DNA from: Bacteroidota bacterium
GTDB taxonomy: Bacteria > Bacteroidota > Bacteroidia > Bacteroidales > WCHB1-69
Assembly: GCA_009786185.1 (NCBI GenBank)
Contig: WQTS01000143.1
Span: 30,270 to 94,269 of the forward strand
Length of the DNA stretch: 64,000 bases
Reading direction: 5' to 3'
This document shows positions 40,807 to 50,697 of the stretch, in pieces. Position numbers and translations under genes: made by a program. Position 1 is the stretch's first letter. Each line of letters opens with the position of its first letter. The notes under the pieces were generated by a model that was not told the DNA's origin, made no database searches, and saw nothing but the letters and a program-made list of their open reading frames with translations.

Positions 40807-42072
40807 ATGATAAGGCAAATATTATTAACAATTGGATTATTAGTGATTACAATTTGTGTTTTCAGTCAGAGCAAATTGACTCCCAAACAAATTGCTAAAA
40901 GAAACTATCAAGAAGTGGTAGCCGACAGAATTATTTATCGAGATACAATTGAACCTGACAAATATCTGACGTATCTTTTAAGAGATAGAATTGCTTTTAT
41001 AGATACAATTGTGCCTGACAAATTTCCAATGTACCCCGGTGGCGTACAAGGAATTCTTGATGATCTATCGAAAAACATGTTTTACCCTCAAGATGCTGCA
41101 TCTTTAGGGATTGAAGGAACAGTAATTTTACAATTTGTAGTAGAAGAAGATGGAACGATCAGGGAAATTGAAATTCTAAAGGGTGTTGACCCGAAGTTGG
41201 ATGCAGAAGCGATTCGTGTAATAAAAAAATTAGATATTTGGGTTCCGGGACACCTCAATGGAAAACCAGTGCGACTATCCTATGTACAGCCTATTATTTT
41301 TCACGTATTAAGAGAAACATCCGGCTTAGCGCTTAATTTTAAATCTGCAAGAAGTAAGATTACCTGGGTGGGAGAAAATAATGAGCATCTGAATATCTCA
41401 AATAAAACCGCTTCTCTGCAAAAAGGAATGAATTTTCAACAATTTAAAGTGGTTAAATATGCAAAAAATAATCATATTATTCTTTCACAAACACAGCATG
41501 GCGCGAAGTTTAAGCAGAAGTATAATATTGTGCACGCAACAAAGGATACCCTAATATTAGCTCCCGAAGGAGAAGATATTTTCGTATTGGGCGAAACGAA
41601 TGAACATAACCAATATGTTTTTGTGAATAGTATGCTCACTTATAATTTTGTGGAACTTTATTATGAAGCCTTGTTCCATCATAATAATTTCGTTAGCCCT
41701 AAAGTTAGCTTAAAAGTGATTCTTTATATTGATTCGGCGAAAAACTCGCAGGTAGTTGTTCAAAATGAAATTTCTAATGAAATCAACACATACACGACAC
41801 CCCTATCCAAAGTAGAATATAAAAGATTGATGCAAATATTGTCAAGTTGTGATATTGGTTGTTTTCAGAATGAAGACAGAATGATTGATGAAAAAACCTC
41901 TTATTCAATTTTAGAAATCAAATATAATGATCAAATAAAAACATTTAATGGTTTTACGCATTTACCTCTTAATTTTGCTGATGAATTAGCAGATTTTATC
42001 TGCGATTACATTGAATCAAGAGCAAACATAGCTGCACGATGGGGATGGCGTATTTGGATACGCCGCCGATAA
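40807..42072 (+). CDS. TonB C-terminal-domain protein with unique C-terminal region
   Basis: A 421-residue exported protein (signal MIRQILLTIGLLVITICVFSQ). A short duplicated block lies near residues 35-75 (YRDTIEPDKYLTYLL / FIDTIVPDKFPMYPG). Residues about 75-175 are a TonB C-terminal domain: FPMYPGGVQGILDDLSKNM, GTVILQFVVEEDGTIREIEI, VPGHLNGKPVRLSYVQPI. The remaining ~240 residues are of no known family. TonB energizers usually have an N-terminal membrane anchor; here there is a cleavable-looking signal, as in periplasmic TonB-domain proteins of this phylum. It is the last gene of the RHS neighbourhood. Downstream is a 232-bp gap with the gdhA promoter. Confidence 0.7.
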   Translation: MIRQILLTIGLLVITICVFSQSKLTPKQIAKRNYQEVVADRIIYRDTIEPDKYLTYLLRDRIAFIDTIVPDKFPMYPGGVQGILDDLSKNMFYPQDAASLGIEGTVILQFVVEEDGTIREIEILKGVDPKLDAEAIRVIKKLDIWVPGHLNGKPVRLSYVQPIIFHVLRETSGLALNFKSARSKITWVGENNEHLNISNKTASLQKGMNFQQFKVVKYAKNNHIILSQTQHGAKFKQKYNIVHATKDTLILAPEGEDIFVLGETNEHNQYVFVNSMLTYNFVELYYEALFHHNNFVSPKVSLKVILYIDSAKNSQVVVQNEISNEINTYTTPLSKVEYKRLMQILSSCDIGCFQNEDRMIDEKTSYSILEIKYNDQIKTFNGFTHLPLNFADELADFICDYIESRANIAARWGWRIWIRRR

Positions 42073-42227
42073 CCTCTCTGTTCGTCTAAGGTTGCAATGC
42101 TGCTGTTCGGCGGCTGTAAGTATCCCCAAAATCCTACATTTAAAAATGTACTAATAGATGTAACATAATGTTAAATCAGCCTTAAATAACCACTTCCTTT
42201 GGTATGCAAAATATAAACGTTTAATAG

Positions 42228-42258
42228 TCGTTACTAACGATAAAAACAATACTTTTGC
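42228..42258 (+). promoter_or_regulatory. gdhA promoter with palindromic operator
   Basis: TACTTTTGC (42250-42258) is a good -7 box 47 bp before the start codon. The perfect palindrome TCGTTA-C-TAACGA lies at 42228-42240, where the -33 box should be, and no TTTG is present there. A regulator-dependent promoter is likely. Confidence 0.55.
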
Positions 42259-42304
42259 CAAACATTTTTTAACCCATTAATATAACCTTAAAAAAATCAA
42301 ATTT

Positions 42305-43642
42305 ATGGATCTTAACAAATTAATTGCTGAGTTAGAGGAGAAGAACCCCGCTCAACCTTTGTACATTCAGGCTGCAAAAGAAGTACTCGAAACGATTGTT
42401 GATTTCGTAAACGAAAACCCAAAGTACGATAAATACTCTATCGTAGAAAGAATTTTGGAACCCGAAAGAATAATCCAATTCAAGGTTACTTGGGTGGATG
42501 ATAGCGGAAAAATTCACGTAAACCGCGCTTACCGCGTGCAACACAACATGGCAATTGGACCTTATAAAGGTGGTTGTCGCTTCCACAAAAGCGTGAATCA
42601 GGATTCAATGAAATTCTTGGCATTTGAACAAACTTTCAAAAACTCACTCACTACACTTCCTATGGGTGGTGGTAAAGGTGGCTCTGATTTCGATCCAACC
42701 GGAAAATCGGAAGGCGAAATGATGCGTTTCTGCCAAGCGTTTATGACCGAACTTCAAAAATATCTCGGACCTGAAACAGACGTTCCTGCCGGCGACATTG
42801 GTGTGGGCGGACGTGAAGTAGCTTGGATGTTTGGACAATACAAGAGAATTAGAGGTGAGCACGTAGGTGTTCTTACCGGAAAAACTTTAAACTTGGGTGG
42901 TTCGCTCATCCGTCCTGAAGCTACAGGATTTGGTGCTATCTATTTCTTACAAGGAATGTTAGCTGCTAAAGGTGACACTATTGTAGGTAAAAGAGTTGCG
43001 GTATCAGGTTTCGGAAACGTAGCTTGGGGTGCTGCTTTAAAATGTCAAGAACTTGGCGCGAAAGTAGTTTGTATCTCCGGTCCTGATGGGTATATTCTTG
43101 ATGAAGAAGGAATTTCGGGAGAAAAAATCGTTTATATGACCGAGTTGTTGGGTACACGTAACAACGTAGTAGCTCCTTATGCAACGAAATATCCTAACGC
43201 TAAATTCTTTGCAGGCAAAAAGCCTTGGGAAGCGAAAGTTGACGTTGCCATTCCTTGTGCTATCCAAAACGAGTTGAATAAAGAAGATGCGGAAACATTA
43301 GCTGCCAATGGTTGCCAATATGTGGTTGAAGCATCTAACATGGGCTGTACTGCTGAGGCGATGCATGTGCTACAAACCAAGAAAATTTCTTTTGCACCGG
43401 GTAAAGCTGCCAATGCCGGCGGTGTAGCTACTTCCGGCTTGGAAATGACACAAAACTCCATGAAGTTAGCTTGGACGCGCGAAGAAGTAGATGAAAAATT
43501 GAAAGCTATTATGAGCAACATCCATGCAAATTGCGTGAAATATGGAACTGAAAAAGACGGTTACATTAACTACGTAAAAGGTGCTAACATTGCCGGCTTC
43601 ATCAAGGTTGCCGATGCAATGATTGACCAAGGTGTTATCTAA
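42305..43642 (+). CDS. gdhA: Glutamate dehydrogenase (NADP-type, hexameric class I)
   Basis: A 445-residue enzyme interconverting glutamate and 2-oxoglutarate plus ammonia. Key motifs: GPYKGGCRFH, the catalytic-site segment LPMGGGKGGSDFDPTGKSEGEMMRF, DVPAGDIGVGGREVAWMFG, the Rossmann motif GFGNVAWG and KAANAGGVATSGLEM. Length and sequence match the type used by Bacteroides and E. coli. It links amino-acid use to 2-oxoglutarate. It stands alone, with a regulated-looking promoter upstream and a strong terminator downstream. Confidence 0.95.
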   Translation: MDLNKLIAELEEKNPAQPLYIQAAKEVLETIVDFVNENPKYDKYSIVERILEPERIIQFKVTWVDDSGKIHVNRAYRVQHNMAIGPYKGGCRFHKSVNQDSMKFLAFEQTFKNSLTTLPMGGGKGGSDFDPTGKSEGEMMRFCQAFMTELQKYLGPETDVPAGDIGVGGREVAWMFGQYKRIRGEHVGVLTGKTLNLGGSLIRPEATGFGAIYFLQGMLAAKGDTIVGKRVAVSGFGNVAWGAALKCQELGAKVVCISGPDGYILDEEGISGEKIVYMTELLGTRNNVVAPYATKYPNAKFFAGKKPWEAKVDVAIPCAIQNELNKEDAETLAANGCQYVVEASNMGCTAEAMHVLQTKKISFAPGKAANAGGVATSGLEMTQNSMKLAWTREEVDEKLKAIMSNIHANCVKYGTEKDGYINYVKGANIAGFIKVADAMIDQGVI

Positions 43643-43698
43643 TATTTATATTTTTATGGTTGTGTAAACCATAAAGTATAACTTTTTCTCTGTATATG

Positions 43699-43727
43699 AA
43701 GGCTCCTAAAAGGGAGCCTTTTTTTTG
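43699..43727 (+). terminator. Rho-independent terminator after gdhA
   Basis: Stem AAGGCTCC / GGAGCCTT with loop TAAAAG and a run of T at 43719-43726. Confidence 0.9.
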
Positions 43728-43808
43728 AATTTAATTAGTCTAACGTTTTTTTTATTAATTCGCACCTGAATTCCACATCGTTACCCTACAAATTTAAAAA
43801 AGTAAGTC

Positions 43809-46262
43809 ATGAAACACCTTATCATTGGCGGTGTTGCCGGTGGCGCCACTGCCGCAGCCCGTATCCGTAGATCGGATGAATTTGCCGAAATTGTTATGCT
43901 CGAAAAAGGCAAGTATATTTCTTATGCCAATTGCGGACTTCCGTATTATATTGGTGGAACAATTACTGACCGCGACGAGTTGTTTGTGTATGATCCGACC
44001 TCTTTCGGCGATAAATTTAATGCCGATGTAAGAGTTGAAAATGAGGCTATCGCTATTAATACGGAAACTAAAAGTGTAGATATTCGCCGTGCGGACGGCT
44101 CTGTTTATACCGAAAACTATGATAAATTATTGTTAGCTCCCGGTGCATTTCCTGTTAAACCTCCTTTGGAAGGAATTGATACTGAAGGAATTTTTACACT
44201 GAGAAATGTAGAGGATACAGATCACATCAAAACGTATATCACGTCACATAAAATTGAAAATGCTGTGATCGTAGGTGCAGGGTTTATTGGTATGGAAATG
44301 GCTGAAAATCTACATTATGCAGGAGCCAAAATTTCAATTGTTGAAATAAATAATCAGCTAACAGGTCCGCTGGACTTTTCAATGGCTGCACATGTACATA
44401 AATATCTTTTGGAAAAGGGCGTGCAATTATATTTAGAGCAAACTGTGGAACGGTTTGAAAAAGATGGCGAAAAAATCAAAGTATTTCTTAAAAGCGGCAA
44501 TGTTATTGTAACAGACGTGGTTATAGTATCTGTCGGTGTTCGTCCGGAAACCACATTAGCAAAAGCCGCCGGATTGAAAATTGGCGAAGCAGGCGGAATT
44601 TGGGTGGATGAATACTTGCAAACCTCCGCAAAAGATGTGTATGCAGTGGGCGACGCTATTGAGTTCCCCCATCCGTTAACCGGCAAGCCATGGCTCAATT
44701 ATTTAGCAAATCCCGCTAATCGACAAGGACGTATAGTGGCTGATAATATGGTGTTTGGCAATAATATAGAATATGAAGGAGCCATCGGCACGGCTATCGT
44801 CAAGATATTTGATATGGCGGCGGCTTTTACAGGTTTAACAGCCAAACGATTACAACAGATGAATATGGAATATACCAGTTCAACTATTTTTACATCATCA
44901 CATGCAGGTTATTACCCTGATGCTTTATCTCTTATCATTAAAATAACGTTTGATCCTAAAACCGGAAAACTCTATGGCGGACAAGCGGTTGGTTATGACG
45001 GTGTAGACAAACGGATTGACCAAATTGCACTGTTGATTAAAAACGGCGGTACGGTTTACGACTTGACGAAGGTTGAACACGCTTATGCACCGCCTTTCTC
45101 CTCGGTAAGAGACCCCATTACCGTTGCAGGCTATGTGGCAAGCAACATTGTTTGCGGTGCGATGCCGGTGGTTACATGGCGCCAAATACAGAAAGCAGAT
45201 CGCAATAACATACTGCTGCTTGATGTACGTACTGCAGAAGAAAATAGCCTGGGGACAGTGCCGGGTGCCGTAAATATCCCGCTTAATGAACTTCGTCTTC
45301 GCATAGATGAGTTGCCGGAAGATAAAACCAAGGGAATTTATGTTTTTTGCGCTTCCGGTCAAAGAGCTTATCATGCGCTTAAAATACTTACCGGTAATGG
45401 ATTTAAAAATGTTAAAAATCTTTCAGGAGGATATAAAACCTATGAAACCGCTACCGAACCTATTGTAAATAAAGAAATAACGACTTCAACCGAAAATAAA
45501 ACCAATGCTAACTCCCAACATATGGAAACACAAACTACTACCATAAAAGTTGACGCCAGCGGCTTGCCATGTCCGGGCCCTATTATTAAGATGAAACAAA
45601 CAATAGATACTATCGGAGAGGGCGAGCGAGTGGAAATGACTGCCACTGACCCCGGTTTTCATAGCGATGTTGAGGCATGGTGCAATACCACCGGCAACTT
45701 GCTGATTTCAAATACCGAAGAAAAAGGAAAATATACTGCCGTTGTTGAAAAAAGCGCTCCGAAAGATCCCAAAGTCATAACCTCGCACGACGGCAAGGCA
45801 AAAACATTTATCGTGTTCAGTGATGATTTGGATAAAGCGTTGGCAGCTTTTGTACTAGCAAACGGTGCTGCCGCCACCGGGCAAAAAGTATCTATGTTCT
45901 TCACTTTTTGGGGATTAAATGTGATTAAGAAAGTAGCAAAACCCAAAGTAAAAAAGGATATTTTCGGAAAAGTGTTCGGAATGATGTTGCCGTCAAACTC
46001 GCTTAAATTACATCTATCCAAAATGAGCATATTCGGCATCGGCGATAAAATGATGCGATATACGATGAAACAAAAAAACATTTACTCATTGGAAGAACTC
46101 CGGCAACAAGCTTTGGAGCAAGGTGTTGAATTTATCTCCTGCCAAATGTCTATGGACGTGATGGGCGTGAAGCGCGAAGAACTTTTGGATGAAGTGACTG
46201 TAGGTGGTGTGGCTACTTATATGGAGCGTGCAGAAGGAGCGAATGTGAATTTGTTTATTTAG
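43809..46262 (+). CDS. CoA-disulfide-reductase-like flavoprotein fused to rhodanese, TusA and DsrE domains
   Basis: An 817-residue fusion. Residues 1-445 are a CoA-disulfide-reductase/NADH-oxidase-type flavoprotein: GGVAGGATAAARIRR, active-site Cys42 in YANCGLPYYIGG, and VYAVGDAIEF. Residues about 455-550 are a rhodanese domain with Cys in VFCASGQRAYHA. Residues about 570-650 are TusA-like (ASGLPCPGPIIKMKQTI, with the CPxP Cys). Residues about 655-817 are DsrE-like (FSDDLDKALAAFVLANGAAATG). This fusion handles persulfide or thiol sulfur relay; it occurs, to my knowledge, in several Bacteroidota. The substrate (CoA or glutathione persulfide) is not resolved. It stands between the gdhA terminator and the rnhB group. 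Confidence 0.9.
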   Translation: MKHLIIGGVAGGATAAARIRRSDEFAEIVMLEKGKYISYANCGLPYYIGGTITDRDELFVYDPTSFGDKFNADVRVENEAIAINTETKSVDIRRADGSVYTENYDKLLLAPGAFPVKPPLEGIDTEGIFTLRNVEDTDHIKTYITSHKIENAVIVGAGFIGMEMAENLHYAGAKISIVEINNQLTGPLDFSMAAHVHKYLLEKGVQLYLEQTVERFEKDGEKIKVFLKSGNVIVTDVVIVSVGVRPETTLAKAAGLKIGEAGGIWVDEYLQTSAKDVYAVGDAIEFPHPLTGKPWLNYLANPANRQGRIVADNMVFGNNIEYEGAIGTAIVKIFDMAAAFTGLTAKRLQQMNMEYTSSTIFTSSHAGYYPDALSLIIKITFDPKTGKLYGGQAVGYDGVDKRIDQIALLIKNGGTVYDLTKVEHAYAPPFSSVRDPITVAGYVASNIVCGAMPVVTWRQIQKADRNNILLLDVRTAEENSLGTVPGAVNIPLNELRLRIDELPEDKTKGIYVFCASGQRAYHALKILTGNGFKNVKNLSGGYKTYETATEPIVNKEITTSTENKTNANSQHMETQTTTIKVDASGLPCPGPIIKMKQTIDTIGEGERVEMTATDPGFHSDVEAWCNTTGNLLISNTEEKGKYTAVVEKSAPKDPKVITSHDGKAKTFIVFSDDLDKALAAFVLANGAAATGQKVSMFFTFWGLNVIKKVAKPKVKKDIFGKVFGMMLPSNSLKLHLSKMSIFGIGDKMMRYTMKQKNIYSLEELRQQALEQGVEFISCQMSMDVMGVKREELLDEVTVGGVATYMERAEGANVNLFI

Positions 46263-46273
46263 CCCACTACTAT

Positions 46274-46876
46274 TTAAAATTCTATTTTTAATTGTGATTT
46301 CATTTGAAACGATTTTCGATGATACGGTGTTTTGCCAAATTTTAATAATGCTTCCTGATGCGCTTTTGTAGGGTAACCCTTGTTTTGCTTCCAACCATAC
46401 ATAGAAAATTCGGCATCTAAATCTTCCATGAAATCATCACGAAAAGTTTTGGCAAGTATAGAGGCTGCTGCAATAGCCAAATATTTCGCATCGCCTTTTA
46501 TAATGCACTGATATGGAATTGCTGTTTCATTCTTAAAACGGTTTCCGTCAATTAACAAAAGCTCCGGTTGTACTTTTAATCCTTTTACAGCCAGATTCAT
46601 TCCTCTGAATGAAGCGTTTAAGATGTTAATTTCATCAATAACCGCTTCGGAAACAGAAGCTATCGAATAAGCGACGGCATCTTTCATAATGATTTTCCGA
46701 AGTGTTTCTCTTTGTGCTTTATTGAGTTGCTTTGAGTCGTTCAGTTGCTCATTAACATAATTGAAAGGAAAAATTACGGCAGCAGCAAAAAGCGGACCGG
46801 CTAAACAACCTCTTCCGGCTTCATCACAACCGGCTTCTATCAAAGCATATTCCGAAAACTGAGATTTTAAAGCCAT
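46274..46876 (-). CDS. rnhB: Ribonuclease HII
   Basis: A 200-residue enzyme removing ribonucleotides from DNA-RNA hybrids. The motif AGCDEAGRGCLAGPLFAAAVIF carries the first catalytic Asp-Glu pair; further acidic sites are in LLIDGNRF and AAASILAKTFRDDF. The protein ends with GKTPYHRKSFQMKSQL. It is the last gene of the minus-strand group that runs from the DUF362 gene; the upstream gene overlaps by 10 bp. Confidence 0.93.
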   Translation of the reverse strand: MALKSQFSEYALIEAGCDEAGRGCLAGPLFAAAVIFPFNYVNEQLNDSKQLNKAQRETLRKIIMKDAVAYSIASVSEAVIDEINILNASFRGMNLAVKGLKVQPELLLIDGNRFKNETAIPYQCIIKGDAKYLAIAAASILAKTFRDDFMEDLDAEFSMYGWKQNKGYPTKAHQEALLKFGKTPYHRKSFQMKSQLKIEF

Positions 46877-47826
46877 AAAAGAAATAATGTAAGAATTGTA
46901 ATTATCTCATTGATAAAAAGCGGATTTTTTTCTTGTGCTAATATTGCTAAATAGATGGATATTGGCACAGAAAGGTACCCTAAAATGTAGGGATAGGCAG
47001 AATTTGAAATAAACAAACAGGCAAGCATTAAAATAGCACACGTATTGAAAGTAACCACTTTTTTGCGTTGTGTTACTACTTTAGACTCGTTTATTAATCT
47101 AGTTCTAATAATGAAATACATATATATGACGCCCAAAACGATTAGAGAGATTAGTATAGAGGTACGGGTTAAGATCTCCCCATCCAATATGCCTAAAATT
47201 TTAATTTGTTGAAATTCTAATATCCAGTCACAGTAGCTGTTAGTGAAAAAAAAGTATGAAAAAAAGTAAAAATATACCAATGCAACTCCAAATAATAAAA
47301 TGCCTATCTCTTTTATTTTGAAAAACTGATTAATAATGAGTGTTGCCATCACTAAAATGAGCAAGATGAAGCTACTTAGATCAAAACATGTACCCAGTGC
47401 AATTAAAATCCCTATCCAAAACGCGTTGATCTTTAGCTTTGCCGATGAAGTAGCATAGTTTATAGAGATAGTGATTAAGAGAAAAAGCAAAGTGAAAAAC
47501 GAAGGTGATATTGTGATTAATGATTTTGTTAACAATAATATAGAAAGATAAAAACAAGCCGGAAGTAAAGAGTTTTTAGCTGTAAATTCATTCTTCGTAA
47601 AATAATATTGCAACAATACAACTTGGAGTAATAAAACAGCTATGATGATTCCTTTTCCAAAAAACTCGTATTGTGAAAAAAAATGAGCAAAATTTTTATA
47701 TAAAAAAACAGTGCCTTGTTCGTTTGATAATTGAGCTTGTGTAATAACAACATACACAGAAAGTGTAAGTAAGCCTAATAACAACATCCATTGAAAAGCA
47801 ATCTTTCTATTGATAAACTTTAGCAT
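46867..47826 (-). CDS. DUF6427-type multi-pass membrane protein
   Basis: A 319-residue membrane protein with about eight or nine predicted helices, starting MLKFINRKIAFQWMLLLGLLTLSVYVV. I recall the family as DUF6427, found in Bacteroidota next to glycosyltransferase, SmpB or UMP-kinase-type genes. It lies between the GT2 gene and rnhB, overlapping rnhB by 10 bp. Function unknown. Helix count is estimated by eye. Confidence 0.65.
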   Translation of the reverse strand: MLKFINRKIAFQWMLLLGLLTLSVYVVITQAQLSNEQGTVFLYKNFAHFFSQYEFFGKGIIIAVLLLQVVLLQYYFTKNEFTAKNSLLPACFYLSILLLTKSLITISPSFFTLLFLLITISINYATSSAKLKINAFWIGILIALGTCFDLSSFILLILVMATLIINQFFKIKEIGILLFGVALVYFYFFSYFFFTNSYCDWILEFQQIKILGILDGEILTRTSILISLIVLGVIYMYFIIRTRLINESKVVTQRKKVVTFNTCAILMLACLFISNSAYPYILGYLSVPISIYLAILAQEKNPLFINEIITILTLFLLWL

Positions 47827-47866
47827 GGTTAATTTTTTTGCGAAATAATATTTTTTTCCGAAAGAC

Positions 47867-48994
47867 TTACTTCTTAAACTTAGAAACTACATATACAACA
47901 GGATTCAACACCGAAAAAACAATATCAAAAACCAAAATATAAGGAATCAATCTCTTTTCATTGAGTTTAGTTGCAGCAAATCCAAAACACACATATTGAG
48001 TGATATACTTAATTATTAATATGCTCAATGCAATGAGCAAATAAAGGAGGTTATTCAAGGTAACATAAATGACAAACCCAAGTGCAATGTAGGAAAATGT
48101 CATGAGGAAATGGTAGAAATTCAGTAAGAAACGGTCAGGTTTGGGGTATAACTTGCGGGTTTTTCTGCGAAATGTCCTAAGTAAAAACCAATTGTGGAAA
48201 TTAGAACCGGAGCGCGAAATGGTGTGCGCCTCTTTTTCATATTCAATGGCACAATTACGGGCGTTTGCTACTTGGTTGATAAACAAGTCATCATCGCCAA
48301 ATTGCAAATGGTTTTGAGAGGCAAAACCTTTGTTATTAAAGAAAATAGTTTTGGTGTAGGCTAAATTTTGCCCCACGCCCATAAAAGGATTTTTTGCCAA
48401 ACAATAGGAAAAATACTGAATGGCTTGATGCAATTTATCGAAACGAATTAATGCATTAAAGAATCCTAATTTTTTACGTATATTGCTGTATCCCAAAACA
48501 ATTTTTGTAGTATCATTAAAATGTCTTGCCATTAATTTTATCCATTGATTTGAGGCAGGCAAACAATCGACATCGGTTAATAAAACATGCTCATAAGTAG
48601 CTGCTTTGATGCCCAGCGAAAGTGGAAACTTTTTGCCTTTGATATTGGTAACAGAAGATTCTAAGTGCACCAATTTTAAATTGGGGAAACGATTTTGAAA
48701 ATCTGTCACCAACTGCGGCGTTTCGTCGTTGGAATTATCGTTTACAACCACTACTTCAAATTGCGGATAAACTTGCGTTAACAGTTCCGGTAGTGTTTTG
48801 ATGAGCAAGTGTGCGTCGTTTTTAGCTGTTAACACAATAGAAACCGGTACATTTTGCGATACGATTGTTTTTTGTTTACGAAATGAGAATCTGGAAAATA
48901 TCACTACATAATACAAAATTTGGCACAAAACTACAATTCCGAAAACAACAATTAATATTTCAGGAAGATAGAGTGAGATGAAATCAATGTTCAT
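47867..48994 (-). CDS. Membrane glycosyltransferase family 2
   Basis: A 375-residue protein starting at 48994 ([21 protein letters not shown]), because the longer open frame overlaps smpB. One N-terminal transmembrane helix is followed by a GT-A domain: [44 protein letters not shown] (metal-binding Asp-x-Asp) and [14 protein letters not shown]. Three C-terminal helices complete the fold. The order resembles integral-membrane GT2 enzymes that extend polysaccharides. Its 5' end overlaps smpB by 11 bp. Donor and acceptor unknown. Confidence 0.85.
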   Translation of the reverse strand: MNIDFISLYLPEILIVVFGIVVLCQILYYVVIFSRFSFRKQKTIVSQNVPVSIVLTAKNDAHLLIKTLPELLTQVYPQFEVVVVNDNSNDETPQLVTDFQNRFPNLKLVHLESSVTNIKGKKFPLSLGIKAATYEHVLLTDVDCLPASNQWIKLMARHFNDTTKIVLGYSNIRKKLGFFNALIRFDKLHQAIQYFSYCLAKNPFMGVGQNLAYTKTIFFNNKGFASQNHLQFGDDDLFINQVANARNCAIEYEKEAHTISRSGSNFHNWFLLRTFRRKTRKLYPKPDRFLLNFYHFLMTFSYIALGFVIYVTLNNLLYLLIALSILIIKYITQYVCFGFAATKLNEKRLIPYILVFDIVFSVLNPVVYVVSKFKK

Positions 48995-49436
48995 AATGCA
49001 ATCTGTTGTCTTTTTCTTTAATGCTTTCGCGTTTGTCGTACTTTTTCTTTCCACGCGCTAATGCAACGTCTAATTTGGCATAGCCGTTTTCATTGATATA
49101 TAACAGTGTAGGGATGATAGTTAATCCACGTTCATTCAGTTTAACAAGCAATTTTTTAAGTTCGCGTTTGTTAAGCAATAATTTTCTATCGCGCTTGGTT
49201 TCGTGGTTGTTGTAACTGCCATTGGCATATTCGCTAATGTGCATGTTGTGTACCCACAATTCACTGTTTACAAAAGAACAATATGCGTCTTGAACATTGG
49301 CTTTTCCGGCGCGTATAGATTTGATTTCAGTGCCGGTAAGCACCAATCCGGCGGTGTATTTGGTAAGCAAAAAATACTCAAATTCCGCTTTACGATTTTT
49401 GATAGAAATGTTGGTCCCTGCTTTTCCTTTCGACAT
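48984..49436 (-). CDS. smpB: SsrA-binding protein SmpB
   Basis: A 150-residue tmRNA-binding protein of trans-translation. Motifs: [54 protein letters not shown] and the C-terminal [19 protein letters not shown]. Start at 49436. Its ATG overlaps the stop of the DUF362 gene by one base (TAATG), so it is translationally coupled to it; the GT2 gene follows with an 11-bp overlap. No tmRNA gene is visible in this window. Confidence 0.96.
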   Translation of the reverse strand: MSKGKAGTNISIKNRKAEFEYFLLTKYTAGLVLTGTEIKSIRAGKANVQDAYCSFVNSELWVHNMHISEYANGSYNNHETKRDRKLLLNKRELKKLLVKLNERGLTIIPTLLYINENGYAKLDVALARGKKKYDKRESIKEKDNRLHYEH

Positions 49437-50524
49437 TATTTTTTGTCAATATCAATCAATTTGTATCTTTTAGTCCCCATGCCCAATTGTTCGGCATAGT
49501 CGATTTGATGTTTTCCACTTACTGAATTAACGCTCATGAACGCGTCGTCGCATTGGTGCGCTTTGTCCACTAAATCGTGGGCAGCCGCTTCAATCGCCAC
49601 AATATCGGTAGATGCCAAAATACCGATGTCGCTGATGAAAGGTTCTCTTGGGTTGGAAGCGCAGTCGCAGCTTGGCGAAACGGTCATGATGATGTTGAAA
49701 TACACGGAATTAACAAGCTCTACAGCCGGTTTTGCATATTCCACTAATTTTTCGAGAAAAATTCTCGTTTTTTCATCATCTGCCGGGCGCACAATGGCTC
49801 TTCTCGGGCAAGCGGTAATACACATGCCGCAGCCGCTACATTTATTTAAATTAATTTCAAGTGGCTCTAATGTAATGGCATCCTCGGGACAATCTCTCAC
49901 GCAAAGTCCGCAATCATTACAATTTTTCGGTTTGGTTTGTGGGAAATCGTTTTTATGCATGAGGCGTTTGCCAAGTGGCGTTGCCATTCCCATGGAAGCG
50001 TTTTTAATACAACCTCCAAAACCGGAGCCGCCATGACCTTTAAAATGAGTGAAATAAACTATCGTAGAATAGTTTTCAAGATTTTTTCCAAGTAAAGCGG
50101 TTTGAAAGTGTCTTCCGCCCACCACAGGAACTTCCAATGTGCCACCATCGCATAAGATATCGATAGGCGCAAATGTAAAGCCGTGATCTCTTGCTAATTG
50201 AATATGGGTTTCCGTGTTGTCGCGGCGTCCTTTGTATGCCACATTGGTTTCTACTAACGTAGCATTCAACGCTGCACAAAGCGGCTCAATCATAGTGGCA
50301 GGCACAAAATAGGTGTTGCCGTCTTCTCCAAAATGTACTTTAATTCCGATATTATCGCCTTGTACATTGTCTTTTATGTATTCAAAAAGTCTCATTACTC
50401 CTTCAGGGGAGATGTCAGAGGTGAAATAAACGTTTGCTGGTTCGTCAGTAGTTGTTTTGTTGTTTGAGCAATTAAAAAATAGAAAGGCGGTGATTACCAA
50501 TAGGATAAGTGTTGCTTTTTTCAT
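49436..50524 (-). CDS. DUF362-domain lipoprotein with two [4Fe-4S] ferredoxin motifs
   Basis: A 362-residue protein. The N-terminus [20 protein letters not shown] is a lipoprotein signal (Cys19). The DUF362 core extends over both sides of an insertion: [31 protein letters not shown] and [25 protein letters not shown]. The ferredoxin motifs [13 protein letters not shown] and [14 protein letters not shown] lie in between (about residues 195-240). DUF362 proteins are usually cytoplasmic; an exported one with iron-sulfur motifs is unusual, because clusters are normally inserted before Tat export and this signal looks Sec/lipo-type. It is the first gene of the minus-strand operon. Confidence 0.8.
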   Translation of the reverse strand: MKKATLILLVITAFLFFNCSNNKTTTDEPANVYFTSDISPEGVMRLFEYIKDNVQGDNIGIKVHFGEDGNTYFVPATMIEPLCAALNATLVETNVAYKGRRDNTETHIQLARDHGFTFAPIDILCDGGTLEVPVVGGRHFQTALLGKNLENYSTIVYFTHFKGHGGSGFGGCIKNASMGMATPLGKRLMHKNDFPQTKPKNCNDCGLCVRDCPEDAITLEPLEINLNKCSGCGMCITACPRRAIVRPADDEKTRIFLEKLVEYAKPAVELVNSVYFNIIMTVSPSCDCASNPREPFISDIGILASTDIVAIEAAAHDLVDKAHQCDDAFMSVNSVSGKHQIDYAEQLGMGTKRYKLIDIDKK

Positions 50525-50565
50525 AAATTGATATGAGTTAGTTTAACGGCAAAAATAGCAAAAAG

Positions 50566-50697
50566 TCTGAACCATGATTTTATTAAGATTTTCAAGATTT
50601 CCAAAATTAATTTTACCCAAATAAATTAAGTATAATCCTATAACTCCTATCAATCTTAATAAAATCATAGTTCAGATTAATAAAATCATGGTTCATA
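50566..50697. repeat. Palindromic repeat, AATCATGGTTCAGA family, copy B
   Basis: Left arm TCTGAACCATGATTTTATTAAG with AAGATT steps; right arm ATCAATCTTAATAAAATCATAGTTCAG, then a second, shorter terminus ATTAATAAAATCATGGTTCA. The last one encodes the final residues and stop of the GxxExxY gene. Confidence 0.85.
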
